Part shown: positions 1 to 7,998 of the stretch, piece by piece | How the letters are laid out: the number at the start of each line of letters is the position of its first letter | Position numbering within the stretch: the stretch's first letter is position 1 | NCBI RefSeq assembly: GCF_004923295.1 | Contig: NZ_CP039637.1 | Span: 310,001 to 374,000 of the forward strand | DNA length: 64,000 bases | Direction of reading: 5' to 3' | From: Azospirillum sp. TSH100 | Lineage (GTDB): Bacteria > Pseudomonadota > Alphaproteobacteria > Azospirillales > Azospirillaceae | Notes under the pieces: model-generated | Told to the model about the DNA's origin: nothing | Database searches by the model: none | The model's input: the letters and a program-made list of their open reading frames with translations, nothing else | Made by a program: the position numbers and the translations under genes

Positions 1-300
1 CTCGGTGGCGGTCACCGTCGCGCGGACACGGGCAAAACGCGTTTCGGCGAGGAATGCCTCCCAGTCGGATCTGGCCATCACAACCGGCGGCGCCGGGTCT
101 CCGGTCCGCCCGCTGCGCACGATTGCGACCGGTTCGTCCAGCACCCTACCGGGGCTGGCCGAGTCCAGCTTGGCGGATTGGGCCATCGCTGGTGCACAGA
201 CAGCACTTGCCGTGGCGATCGCAGCCAGCAGCCCAAGTCCGACGATGCGCCTCACGGCTGTCACCATGGGGCGGTGCCGCGGCAACAGGAGATCGAGCAT
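1..300 (-). CDS. Secreted protein of unknown function, cut by the window edge
   Basis: Reading leftward, an open frame without stops runs from an ATG at 300 (or an in-frame ATG at 267) to the window edge, so only about the first 90-100 residues are visible. The N-terminus has basic residues, a hydrophobic stretch (GLGLLAAIATASAV) and an AxA-like end (CAPAMA-Q), a typical Sec signal peptide, so the product is probably periplasmic. The visible mature part has no domain I recognise. It starts 20 bp after the Mic60-like gene on the same strand and is probably the fourth gene of that operon. Neither start has a strong ribosome-binding site; the 267 start gives the more classical signal peptide. 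Confidence 0.6.
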   Translation of the reverse strand, partial: MLDLLLPRHRPMVTAVRRIVGLGLLAAIATASAVCAPAMAQSAKLDSASPGRVLDEPVAIVRSGRTGDPAPPVVMARSDWEAFLAETRFARVRATVTATE

Positions 301-320
301 CCGAACGCCATGGATACCGG

Positions 321-1199
321 TCAGGTCCGGTTCAGGAAGCGGCCAAGGGTGGTGGCGACATACTCGGCGATGATGTCGTCGGCCTGATTGGCCGCCAGCC
401 GTGCTTGCGCCTGTCCAAGCCATGGCCGCACCGCTGCCGCCGCGTCGCCTTCCAGTGCAGCGAGGATCTCTACGGCACCATGCAGGTCGTTTTCCGCCAG
501 CCGGGCCTGCGCCCGTGCCGCGATGCTGGACGGCCGTTCCGGATGCGCCGCTTCCTCCGCCGGGGCCGGGTCCTTCGACCAGCCCGTGAAGTTGGTCAGC
601 CAATGCACCATGGATGGCCGGGTTTCGGTATAGGCCAGCATATCGGCCAGCCCGGCGAACTCGCGGCGCAATTGGAGTTCCAGCGGAATGCCGATACTGG
701 AATAGGATTCGACGCTCTCCAGCAGCGGAGCCAGCGTGTCGAAGGTTCCACCGAAGGCCTTCACCACCTTCAGCTCGGCGTCGAAGGGCACCGGCCGCCG
801 CATCATCCCGCGCAGCTGCAGCAGGGCAATGACGCGAACCTGCGTCTCCATGCCCGCCTCGGTAGCCTTGAAACCGGCCGTCTGTTTGTTGGTCTTTGCC
901 ACGGCGTCGGTCAGCTCGGCCAAACGGCGGTCCAGTTCGGACAGCGACTGCACCAGCCTGCCGGTTTCCACATCCTGCCGGGCCTGCCATTCGACCCCCG
1001 GCGGACGCAGATGCAGGAAGCGGTAAACCGGCGGCGTCCAGTAAGGGGCGGTCACCGTCGCCGCCAGTGCCGCCAGCGCCACGAGCATGGCCGGGCGGCT
1101 GCTGCCGTCAGGACGGCGGGGCGGCAGGTCATCATGGCCATGATGGTGAGCAGGGGATGCCGGGGTGGCGCCGGCGTTGGAATCACTGTCGCTCGTCAT
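321..1199 (-). CDS. Mic60/mitofilin-like inner-membrane protein
   Basis: The protein of 292 residues has a hydrophilic His/Pro-rich N-terminus, one membrane segment (about residues 38-55, AMLVALAALAATVTA), a short helical region (QSLSELDRRLAELTDAV) and a C-terminal helical domain. The pattern in the C-terminal half (a GxxRRPVPFDAEL element, then GIPLELQLRREFAGLA, then ARAQARLAENDLHGAVEIL) matches alphaproteobacterial mitofilin-like proteins (COG4223), which are thought to shape the inner membrane and contact outer-membrane partners. That role is known of the family, not shown here. I chose the ATG at 1199 over a GTG at 1265 because the longer form adds an implausible leader. It lies 93 bp downstream of the ABC transporter fusion and probably shares its transcript. 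Family-level assignment is likely, but no motif is strictly diagnostic. Confidence 0.6.
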   Translation of the reverse strand: MTSDSDSNAGATPASPAHHHGHDDLPPRRPDGSSRPAMLVALAALAATVTAPYWTPPVYRFLHLRPPGVEWQARQDVETGRLVQSLSELDRRLAELTDAVAKTNKQTAGFKATEAGMETQVRVIALLQLRGMMRRPVPFDAELKVVKAFGGTFDTLAPLLESVESYSSIGIPLELQLRREFAGLADMLAYTETRPSMVHWLTNFTGWSKDPAPAEEAAHPERPSSIAARAQARLAENDLHGAVEILAALEGDAAAAVRPWLGQAQARLAANQADDIIAEYVATTLGRFLNRT

Positions 1200-1292
1200 G
1201 ACCACGGCTCTCAGTTGTATAATGCGCTCATACTGTACCGCATATATCCATCGCGCGCACCACACGAAAGCGCTTGCGAATGAGTGTCGGAA

Positions 1293-2813
1293 TTACAGTG
1301 TCAGAACCGAGATCACGGCGTGGACCAGCAGCGTCAGGGTGACGCCGACGATGATCGACCGCGCGATGGCGGCATTGATCTCCAGCACCGACTCCTTGCG
1401 GCCGCCGCCGATGACGATGGCCGCCGCACCGGCCAGCAGGGCGCTGAGCCCGACCTTCAGCAGGACCCATCCCATCCGGGGGGTCACATGGTCGCCTTCC
1501 AGGATCAGCTTCTGGAAGAACTGCTCGCGCCACAGCTCGAAATTCTGCTGTGGGAACTGGATGTGCCATGTCTGCATCGAACTCCAGCTCGCCACACCCA
1601 GCGACAGCACCAGCAGCATCAGCGCCCCCATCACCATGTTGATGAGGATGGCCGAATAGATGTAGGTGCGCGCGGTGATCCCCAGATTGTCCATCGCCTT
1701 GAACTGCGAGGACAGCACGCGGTTGCCGATGTCGGCGGCGATGATGGCGTTGTTGCGCGCCACGAACAGGATGCTGGAGATCAACGGCACCGCCACCGTG
1801 CCCTGGACCAGACCCAGCCCGACCAGTGTTTCGTCATGCAGCAGTGATTTCAGGTAACCGCCGAAGGAGTTGTAGTGAAAGCCGAACCACATCGAGACGA
1901 ATCCCATGATGAGCGCCCCCGCTCCCATGTAGATCAGCATCAGTGGCGACACGCACAATTCCCAGAAATACTCTGCCATGTAGCGGCCGAACCAGTAGAG
2001 CCGCGACCGGTGGCCAATGGAGGATGGCCACGGGTTGCGTTGTTCCTCGCCGTTTTGGGGGGCGACCATCGCCGCTGGCGCCGCGCTGTCGGTGTCGAGC
2101 TTCATCAGCTCGGCCTCGATCGCGTCGGCGTCCTTCGGCACTTCCACCAGCCGTCTCGTGCGGGTGTCGAGCAGGAGCACCCGGTCCGCCACCGGTAGCA
2201 GATCCTTGACATGATGGGCGACGATCAGTGCCGGCTTTCCCATGCCGACGCACAGGTCGCGGATCAGTTCGCCAAGCCGCCGCGCCATCCGCACGTCGAG
2301 GCCGGAATTGGGCTCGTCGAACAGCAGAACCGGACGGTCGGCCAGCAGGGTCCGCGCGATGGCCAGACGCTGGCGCTGTCCGCCACTGCACGACGCGACG
2401 GTCTTATGGACGCCGATGTCGCCCAGCAGCGCCGTCGCATCGGCCAGCAGAGCCGGGGCGGGCGGCCGGCCGGCATGATCGGCGGCGATCCGCAGATTCT
2501 CCAGTGCGCTCAGGTCGTTGAACAGCGCATGGTCCTGAAAGACGATGCCGCCGACCTGGCTGCGTTCGGTCTCAAGGTTGAGCGTGCGGTCGCCGCAGGT
2601 CAGCCGGCCGGTGACCCCCCAGCCGCCGGGCCCCGTTTCCAGCAGGCCGCCCAGCAGCTTGACGATGGTGGATTTTCCCGAACCGCTTGGCCCCACCAGC
2701 AGGACGATCTCCGCCGGCTTGATGGTGAATGTGGCGTCGCGCACCAGGACCGCACCGGTCGGGCGGCGGATGCCGAGCCCGGCGATTTCGAGCGCGTTGT
2801 TCGTGGTGGTCAT
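1293..2813 (-). CDS. Fused ABC transporter: ATPase plus MlaE-like permease
   Basis: This protein of 506 residues joins two parts that are normally separate genes. Residues about 1-230 are an ABC ATPase with a Walker A motif (GPSGSGKST), an ABC signature (CSGGQRQRLAIART) and a Walker B motif (LLFDEPNSGLD). Residues about 255-506 are a membrane domain with four or five hydrophobic segments and an MlaE-like core (VPLISSILFVARNNAI, then ADIGNRVLSSQFKAMDNLG). MlaFE transporters move phospholipids between inner and outer membranes. Substrate here is an inference. The start ATG overlaps the stop of the upstream gene in an ATGA, so translation is coupled. No MCE-domain substrate-binding protein is seen in the visible part of the operon. 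A Mic60-like gene follows. Confidence 0.8.
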   Translation of the reverse strand: MTTTNNALEIAGLGIRRPTGAVLVRDATFTIKPAEIVLLVGPSGSGKSTIVKLLGGLLETGPGGWGVTGRLTCGDRTLNLETERSQVGGIVFQDHALFNDLSALENLRIAADHAGRPPAPALLADATALLGDIGVHKTVASCSGGQRQRLAIARTLLADRPVLLFDEPNSGLDVRMARRLGELIRDLCVGMGKPALIVAHHVKDLLPVADRVLLLDTRTRRLVEVPKDADAIEAELMKLDTDSAAPAAMVAPQNGEEQRNPWPSSIGHRSRLYWFGRYMAEYFWELCVSPLMLIYMGAGALIMGFVSMWFGFHYNSFGGYLKSLLHDETLVGLGLVQGTVAVPLISSILFVARNNAIIAADIGNRVLSSQFKAMDNLGITARTYIYSAILINMVMGALMLLVLSLGVASWSSMQTWHIQFPQQNFELWREQFFQKLILEGDHVTPRMGWVLLKVGLSALLAGAAAIVIGGGRKESVLEINAAIARSIIVGVTLTLLVHAVISVLTL

Positions 2814-3934
2814 TGCGGCACGCCATACAAGAGAGGCCGGGGGGCGAAGCGGTCGAGCGCGAGGATCTGGTCGCGCTGGCGCGGGCTGGTCAGGATGACC
2901 AGCCGGCCGGGCCGGCCGGTGATGAAGCTGCGGAAGATATAGGCGGCCAGCGCGTTCAGGTCCGACTGCGGATGGACGCCGAACAGGACCTGAGGCGCCA
3001 GCCGGGCCAGTTCGCTCGCCGGCTGGGAGGCCGGGGTCAGGTAGGCGCCGAGCCGCTGGTCGGTCAGCAGCCGGTGCACCGCATCGCGCATCCGCGGATC
3101 CCGGACCATGGCATCCATCGCATTGTTGGCGAAGGTCTGCATGAAGGCCTTGGCCTGCCAGCTGTCCAGGATGCGCTGTGTCGTCTTCTCGACCAGCCCC
3201 TGTTCTCGCACATCGCGCTGGATGCTCTCCAGCGCCTGTTCGACCGGCGTGAGGTTCCACGGCTGGTCCTGAAACAGCTTGAACACCGAACCGACATTGG
3301 CCGATAGCATGTCCCACACCATCGGCTCGGCCCGTTTCATCACGATGCCCCGCAGGTCGCGGCCGATCGCCTCGCGCAGGACAGGCTCGGCGCTGCGCAC
3401 CAAGTCGTCATAGGCGGCCCTGGTGCCGGGATGGCGCCAAGCGGTGTCGATGGCCTGCCGGCCGACATCCTTCAGCACGGAGCGGTATTCGTCGTTGAAT
3501 TCCGGCGAGCGCAGCACCGCGTCGATGGCGTCGCGCAGGCCCACCCCCAGCTTTTCGATGCCCTGCCGCAGCGCGGTGCGCTCCTCGTCCGATGCCAGAA
3601 GCCACAGGACCCTGAGGTCGGCGTTGAACAGCAACCCCTCGCTTTCCTGGGTCAGTTCCGGGTCCGACGGGTCGTAGAGCGTGACGTCGATCCGTCCGCC
3701 CATCCGCATCCGGGCGACGCCGGCGCGCAGCGTCGAATGGTCGGGGCGCAGGACGAAGACCGGCATGGCTTCGTCCCCCGCGGCAGGGTCGCCGTCCGGC
3801 AGGCGGTAGGCCAGGGTGGATGGGGCGTGCCGTGTCGGCAGCGCGGTCCAGCCCGCGGAGAGGAACAGAATCGCAAGGCCGATGCTGGCGGCCATCGCCG
3901 CCGGTCGGCCGAACATGACGGTTAAGGCGCGCAC
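2810..3934 (-). CDS. Membrane-anchored protein of unknown function, first gene of ABC operon
   Basis: The product has 374 residues. A hydrophobic stretch near residues 11-31 (AAMAASIGLAILFLSAGWTAL) looks like a signal anchor, placing the rest in the periplasm. The body is largely alpha-helical and charged, with no cysteines or repeats, and I do not recognise a family. It contains no clear MCE signature, although its position immediately before a MlaFE-like fusion (ATGA overlap) is where a substrate-binding partner would be expected. Its C-terminal third (about residues 300-374) contains strand-like segments such as RPGRLVILTSPRQ. It is the first gene of the leftward operon; the promoter should lie in the 187 bp shared with the divergent gene at 4122. 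It could be the periplasmic component of the transporter. Confidence 0.65.
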   Translation of the reverse strand: MRALTVMFGRPAAMAASIGLAILFLSAGWTALPTRHAPSTLAYRLPDGDPAAGDEAMPVFVLRPDHSTLRAGVARMRMGGRIDVTLYDPSDPELTQESEGLLFNADLRVLWLLASDEERTALRQGIEKLGVGLRDAIDAVLRSPEFNDEYRSVLKDVGRQAIDTAWRHPGTRAAYDDLVRSAEPVLREAIGRDLRGIVMKRAEPMVWDMLSANVGSVFKLFQDQPWNLTPVEQALESIQRDVREQGLVEKTTQRILDSWQAKAFMQTFANNAMDAMVRDPRMRDAVHRLLTDQRLGAYLTPASQPASELARLAPQVLFGVHPQSDLNALAAYIFRSFITGRPGRLVILTSPRQRDQILALDRFAPRPLLYGVPQ

Positions 3935-4121
3935 GGACCCGGATAACCTCTTGCAGTGTGGACCTTCCGATGCGCGGACGGACGCAGCGATAACACGTGT
4001 CCGGCGTCGGATTGTAAAGCAGCTTTGTCACGCAAACGGACCGGCAAGAGGGCTGGCCGGCGGAGGCCCGGTCCGGTAGAGTGGCGATCCAGGCCTTCCC
4101 CTTGCCTTCGCAGGCTTTCCG

Positions 4122-4532
4122 ATGCTGACGACCGCGGGATTCATCGTCAGGATGCTGCTGACCTTGCTTACGGTTTTCGGCACCTACAACCCCTCTGGCT
4201 ATTCCTATTACCACTGGATCGGCATGGAGGACACCGGGCACTGGACGCTGAAGCTGTTCGTCGGCACCGTCATGATCTTCCTGATCTATACTCATGTGCT
4301 GGCGACCTACCGGTCGATGAAGCTGATCGGGATGCTGCTGGTCGCCGTCATCTATGGCGTGTCGGTGTGGATGCTGTGGGATTACGGTCTGCTCGATCTG
4401 GACAACCCAACCACCCTGACGCTGACCCTGCTGACCGGGGTGGCGACGCTCCTGGGCACCGGCTTCAGCTGGTCCCTGGTTCGCTACCGGCTGTCCGGAC
4501 AGGTCGATTCGCAGAACGTCATTCCGCCTTGA
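4122..4532 (+). CDS. DUF6524-like small membrane protein (copy 1)
   Basis: The protein of 136 residues is almost entirely membrane-embedded, with four hydrophobic segments: residues about 5-20, 45-62, 67-88 and 98-122. The N-terminal signature NPSGYSYYHWI after the first segment is shared with the next gene and with the DUF6524 family as I remember it. No catalytic residues are evident and the function is unknown. It is divergent from the ABC operon and 68 bp upstream of its paralog at 4601, so the two are probably co-transcribed. Confidence 0.65.
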   Translation: MLTTAGFIVRMLLTLLTVFGTYNPSGYSYYHWIGMEDTGHWTLKLFVGTVMIFLIYTHVLATYRSMKLIGMLLVAVIYGVSVWMLWDYGLLDLDNPTTLTLTLLTGVATLLGTGFSWSLVRYRLSGQVDSQNVIPP

Positions 4533-4600
4533 CCCAATTCGCCACGGGCGCTGGCTGCAAAAAAGCTGGCCTCCGAAACGCTGGTTGAGGAGCCGGCCTC

Positions 4601-5005
4601 GTGAAGTTCTATGGCTACATCGTCCGCACGCTCAGCTGCTTCCTGCTGCTGTTCGCCACCTGGAACCCGGCGGGGTACTCGTACCTCGCCTGGATCGGCG
4701 AGGATGACGGCACGCGCCTGTCGGCGAAGGCCGCGGTCGGGGTGCTGCTGTTCGCCATCTATGTCGTCTATCTACGCATTGCGTGGCTGGCATTGGGCGT
4801 GCTCGGCATCGGAATTTCGGCGGCGATCCTGCTGAGCGGCTACATGACCTTGCGCCATTTCGACGTGTTCGACGGTCAGGCGCCGTTCTGGACCGGCTAT
4901 CTGATGCTGACGCTGGCGTCGGTCACGCTGGCCGCCGGCCTGTGCTGGGCGCATTTCAAGCGGCGGGTCATCGGCACCTCGCAGGTCATCTACCCGCCGC
5001 CGTAA
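4601..5005 (+). CDS. DUF6524-like small membrane protein (copy 2)
   Basis: The protein of 134 residues has four membrane segments and the same layout as its upstream neighbour, with the matching signature NPAGYSYLAWI near residues 22-32. I chose the GTG start at 4601 because a purine-rich GAGGAG lies about 10 bp upstream and the start aligns with that of copy 1. Both proteins end in a short polar tail (SQVIYPPP here, SQNVIPP in copy 1), which supports paralogy. The function is unknown; a pair of similar small membrane proteins may form a hetero-oligomer. The gene ends 30 bp before a convergent gene. Confidence 0.65.
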   Translation: MKFYGYIVRTLSCFLLLFATWNPAGYSYLAWIGEDDGTRLSAKAAVGVLLFAIYVVYLRIAWLALGVLGIGISAAILLSGYMTLRHFDVFDGQAPFWTGYLMLTLASVTLAAGLCWAHFKRRVIGTSQVIYPPP

Positions 5006-5035
5006 GCCATGCCGGCCGCGCCACCCGATGCCGGC

Positions 5036-5680
5036 CTATTGCGGCAGGCGGAAGCGGGGCAGGCGGAAGTGGCGATGGCGGGGGAACAGGCCAAACAGAT
5101 TGTAGCGGTATTCCTGGATCGCCAGGATGCCAACGAGGAAAATCCAGAAATTCAGCCGGTTACACAGCCATAGGCCCAGCATCGCGGCATAGAGCGTCAG
5201 GATAGCGGTCATCGCAGCCACGATCTGATCGAAGACGACAGTCGCAACCGCCCGCCGCCAGCGCAGCCGGAGAAATCCGCCGATGGCATGACCGACCAGC
5301 AGAGCGCCGGCGGCGGCGACGCCCAGGGTCAGGTTCAGCCGCTCGTCGTCCAGGATCAGCCGGTCAAGCAGCAGCACGGGTGCCGCGGCCATCCGGTCGA
5401 GCACCAGATCGCCGAAGGCGTCCATGTCGATATCCCAGGGGCCGCCGCGGTTGAAGATGCTGTCGAAGCTCAGCGGCTGACCCGGCAGGGGTGTCACCGC
5501 GACGAGGCAGATGCCCATCAGAAAGCCGGCGATCGCCGCCTTGTCCTTCCTCATCGTGCCATAGGCAGGCCAATGGGCGACGCTATCCGTCAGCCAGCGG
5601 TAAAGCAGCAGCGGAACGACGATCAGCAGCACCCCGACGGCGTCGGACGCGGCAGACGAAAGGAGGTTCAGAACGTCCAT
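5036..5680 (-). CDS. Multi-pass membrane protein of unknown function
   Basis: The protein of 214 residues has about five hydrophobic segments: near residues 12-30, 46-62, 116-134 and two between 148 and 190. A longer non-membrane stretch (about residues 64-110) holds the acidic motif PWDIDMDAFGDLVLDR. The C-terminus is basic and His/Arg/Pro-rich (RHRHFRLPRFRLPQ), probably cytoplasmic. I do not recognise the family. It lies 51 bp downstream of the gene at 5732-6160 on the same strand and the two are probably an operon. Confidence 0.55.
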   Translation of the reverse strand: MDVLNLLSSAASDAVGVLLIVVPLLLYRWLTDSVAHWPAYGTMRKDKAAIAGFLMGICLVAVTPLPGQPLSFDSIFNRGGPWDIDMDAFGDLVLDRMAAAPVLLLDRLILDDERLNLTLGVAAAGALLVGHAIGGFLRLRWRRAVATVVFDQIVAAMTAILTLYAAMLGLWLCNRLNFWIFLVGILAIQEYRYNLFGLFPRHRHFRLPRFRLPQ

Positions 5681-5731
5681 CGCTCATTGCCCGAAGCCTT
5701 GAGAACAGCGCGCCTACGCCAGCCCGGTCTC

Positions 5732-6160
5732 CTAGACCTCGATGCCCTTGTACCAGCGCTGGGTCGGCAGGATACCGGCGCGGCGCGGCTTCCAGCCATT
5801 CTCGATCATGATGCGCTTGACCTGGCGCCGCGCTTCCTGCTCGCCGATGGAGCTGTTGGTGAAGTCGCGCAAGATCGAAGCGGTCTGATCGAACTGCTTC
5901 TTGCTGATCTTGCCCTTCTTGCCGGCCTGCTTGTCGAGGATCTGGCGAACACGGCGTTCGGTCTCGCTCTCGAAGACATAGTCATTGTCGTCCGCGACGG
6001 CCCGCATCATGCCGCGCGCCTCGTCCAGCGACAGACCGCAGCGGATCACGCCTTCCTCAAGGACACGGCGCTCCGCATCACGATCGATGAACTTGCTGGT
6101 CAGGCCGCTCAGCTTGACAAGGTCGGCAAATCTGCGGCGCGGATCTTCGGTATCGGCCAT
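5732..6160 (-). CDS. Small soluble helical protein of unknown function
   Basis: The product has 142 residues, is highly charged and predicted helical, with no signal peptide or membrane segment, so it should be cytoplasmic. The central region (about residues 60-105) is rich in Lys/Arg/Glu, and the C-terminal part ends in a conserved-looking Trp-rich tail (ENGWKPRRAGILPTQRWYKG). I recognise no family. It is the first gene of a leftward pair with the membrane protein at 5036-5680, and its promoter would lie in the 332-bp divergent region before the CheW-like gene. Confidence 0.55.
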   Translation of the reverse strand: MADTEDPRRRFADLVKLSGLTSKFIDRDAERRVLEEGVIRCGLSLDEARGMMRAVADDNDYVFESETERRVRQILDKQAGKKGKISKKQFDQTASILRDFTNSSIGEQEARRQVKRIMIENGWKPRRAGILPTQRWYKGIEV

Positions 6161-6229
6161 TGCGGATCCTGGATTTGGAAACGGCGAGTTGAAACAGCGA
6201 ACTTGCGACGACGGAAAGCACGGGTGCCC

Positions 6230-6265
6230 TTACCCGGACAGGCGCTGGGGCCCCTATCCGGGTAA
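6230..6265. repeat. Interrupted inverted repeat TTACCCGGA-N18-TCCGGGTAA
   Basis: Nine-base arms (6230-6238 and 6257-6265) are perfect inverted copies; the spacer contains a second palindrome, GGGGCCCC (6247-6254). It may be an operator for the divergent promoters or a stem-loop; there is no T-run to make it a standard terminator. Confidence 0.45.
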
Positions 6266-6376
6266 CATATCCCTATGAGAGTAATTCGAAAGGCGGAGGC
6301 GAAGGCAACAACTTTTCACGGCACCCGTTGCTTGTCACGCCCGCACGTTGATCGGATACAGTTAACAAAACTTTTA

Positions 6377-6392
6377 CGCCGGCATGCCGGCG
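6377..6392. repeat. Perfect 16-bp palindrome
   Basis: CGCCGGCATGCCGGCG reads identically on both strands and is 100 bp upstream of the CheW-like gene start. In this GC-rich genome short GC palindromes occur by chance, so a regulatory role is only a possibility. Confidence 0.35.
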
Positions 6393-6492
6393 CGTTCGTC
6401 GGATGCGGTCGATCGGCAACACGCACCTTCAACTTACTGCCGATCCGGGGTACAGTCCGTGGAAGAAATCTAATTCGCGTAAGGGACAACGG

Positions 6493-7959
6493 ATGGCCCG
6501 GGGAGTTGCCGAGCCTTGGACGGAACCGCCTGACCATCCGCTGGCCACCGCTCCTGACGGCACGCTCGGCGCCGAAACGTCGGCGGACACCCTGACCATC
6601 AGGGACGGCGGGGTGGAATGGACTCTTGCTGCCGATGACGTGCTGTTCGTCGCCGAGCCTTCGGTCAGCCTGACGCCCATTCCCCATGCTCCCGCGACGG
6701 TTCGCGGGCTTGCCTGCATCGAAGGCCGGCCCTTTGCTGTCGTGGACTGCGCCGTGGAGCCCGCCGCTGATTCGGGAGCGCGGAGGCCAGGCGGCGCCCT
6801 GCTCGTGGTTGCCTCCGGTGACGGCGGTGTCGCGCTGCGCGTCGATGCGGTGACGCGCAAGGGCGGGGCTGTGCCGGCGACGGGTGCCGGTCCGGATGTC
6901 CTTGCTCATCTGGCTCCCTGGGTGTCGCCGGCCGCCGGGCGCAGGACCCTCGTGGCGCCTCTCCCGATAATGACAGCGGTTTCCCTGCTTTTCGTCAGTT
7001 GCGGTTCCGTGACCGCCGCGCTCTCCGTGACCACTCCCGATGCCGGACCATTTGACGCGCGATCGGGAGTGACCATCGAGCGTGTCGGGCTTGTTGCGTG
7101 TCGGCTGCCTTTGCGGGCGGATGGCGTCGATGCGCTGGTGAGGGTTGACGATTTTCTGCTGCCGGCCCGCAGCCTGGCCGACGTCCTTCCGATTCCGCCG
7201 CTAGAGCGGAAGGAGGGGACTGGCGAACGCTGGGCGGTGGTGCTGGCCTTCAGCGGGCAGCGCGCCGCGGTGCTGGTCGACCGGGTTGTCGAGGTGACGC
7301 CCTGCGATCCGCGGCAGATCGTCGCGATAACTCTGCCGGGAGGCGCGTCGCAGCTGTGGCTCGACCGGCCCGGCATGCCGCCCGTGCCGATGATCGACGC
7401 AGCCGCCCTGTTCGGCTGGCCGGCCGGCGACGCTGCCGCGATATCATGCGCGCCGTCCGCTGTGACGGATGATGGACAGGTGGAGCCGGTGCTGACCGTC
7501 CAGGCGGCGGATGTCGGGCTGGCTCTGCCGCTGGCCCTGATCGACCGGGTGCTGGAGCCCGACAGCGCGCCGGTTTCGGAGCGGACACCGGGTGCCCTTC
7601 CCGTTTTCGATGCCGCCGTAGCGCTGGGGCGGCGGTCCGCGGTGCAATGCGGGAGGCTGATCCGGGTGAGGCCGGAGGGTGCTCCCCCCTTCGTCCTGTC
7701 CGTCGACCGGACGTCGGTGATCGCGGAACCGGAAGCGCCCTGGCTTGAGGCGCATCCGCTGCCGCCGCTGGCCACATTGATCTTCGACGCCGTCGGCCTT
7801 GCCGCCGGGCTGCAGGAGGAGAGCAGCCGCTGGCTCTACCGCCTGCGCAGCCACCTGCCACCGCCCTCGGCTTTGCCCATGCCGGTGCGACGATGTCTCG
7901 CCGCCTCTCGTCTGGGTTGGGTCGTCCCCGACACGATGCCCGAAACCGGTTCCGTCTGA
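6493..7959 (+). CDS. Protein with three CheW-like regions
   Basis: I start the gene at the ATG at 6493, which has an AAGGGA ribosome-binding site 7 bp upstream; the longer open frame from 6403 lacks one. The 488-residue product contains three successive regions resembling CheW folds. In the first (about residues 30-125), VRGLACIEGRPFAVVDC matches the CheW core where a conserved Arg-Gly precedes a strand and a VVD. The second (about 185-315) has a similar pattern ending VPMIDAAALFG, and the third (about 330-460) has GALPVFDAAVALG. CheW domains link chemoreceptors to CheA. It is directly upstream of a chemoreceptor gene (39 bp), so it may be a scaffold for that receptor. The divergence from canonical CheW is large. 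Confidence 0.55.
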   Translation: MARGVAEPWTEPPDHPLATAPDGTLGAETSADTLTIRDGGVEWTLAADDVLFVAEPSVSLTPIPHAPATVRGLACIEGRPFAVVDCAVEPAADSGARRPGGALLVVASGDGGVALRVDAVTRKGGAVPATGAGPDVLAHLAPWVSPAAGRRTLVAPLPIMTAVSLLFVSCGSVTAALSVTTPDAGPFDARSGVTIERVGLVACRLPLRADGVDALVRVDDFLLPARSLADVLPIPPLERKEGTGERWAVVLAFSGQRAAVLVDRVVEVTPCDPRQIVAITLPGGASQLWLDRPGMPPVPMIDAAALFGWPAGDAAAISCAPSAVTDDGQVEPVLTVQAADVGLALPLALIDRVLEPDSAPVSERTPGALPVFDAAVALGRRSAVQCGRLIRVRPEGAPPFVLSVDRTSVIAEPEAPWLEAHPLPPLATLIFDAVGLAAGLQEESSRWLYRLRSHLPPPSALPMPVRRCLAASRLGWVVPDTMPETGSV

Positions 7960-7998
7960 GTCCGTCATTTTCGAACCACATCAGGATGCTTGCCGATC

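Larger units (their letters stand above)
6161..6492. other. Divergent intergenic region with two palindromes
   Basis: This 332-bp stretch separates a leftward gene pair from the rightward chemotaxis-type genes. I found no supported coding sequence; short frames here lack coding character. It holds an interrupted inverted repeat at 6230-6265 and a perfect 16-bp palindrome at 6377-6392, listed separately. No convincing sigma-70 promoter could be assigned by eye. Confidence 0.5.

Noticed and set aside
5..373. Plus-strand open frame at the left edge
   Set aside because: The minus strand here encodes a clear signal peptide continuing an operon; the plus frame has no coding features.
3935..4121. 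Sigma-70 promoter elements in the divergent gap
   Set aside because: No pair of boxes with 16-18 bp spacing could be found by eye.
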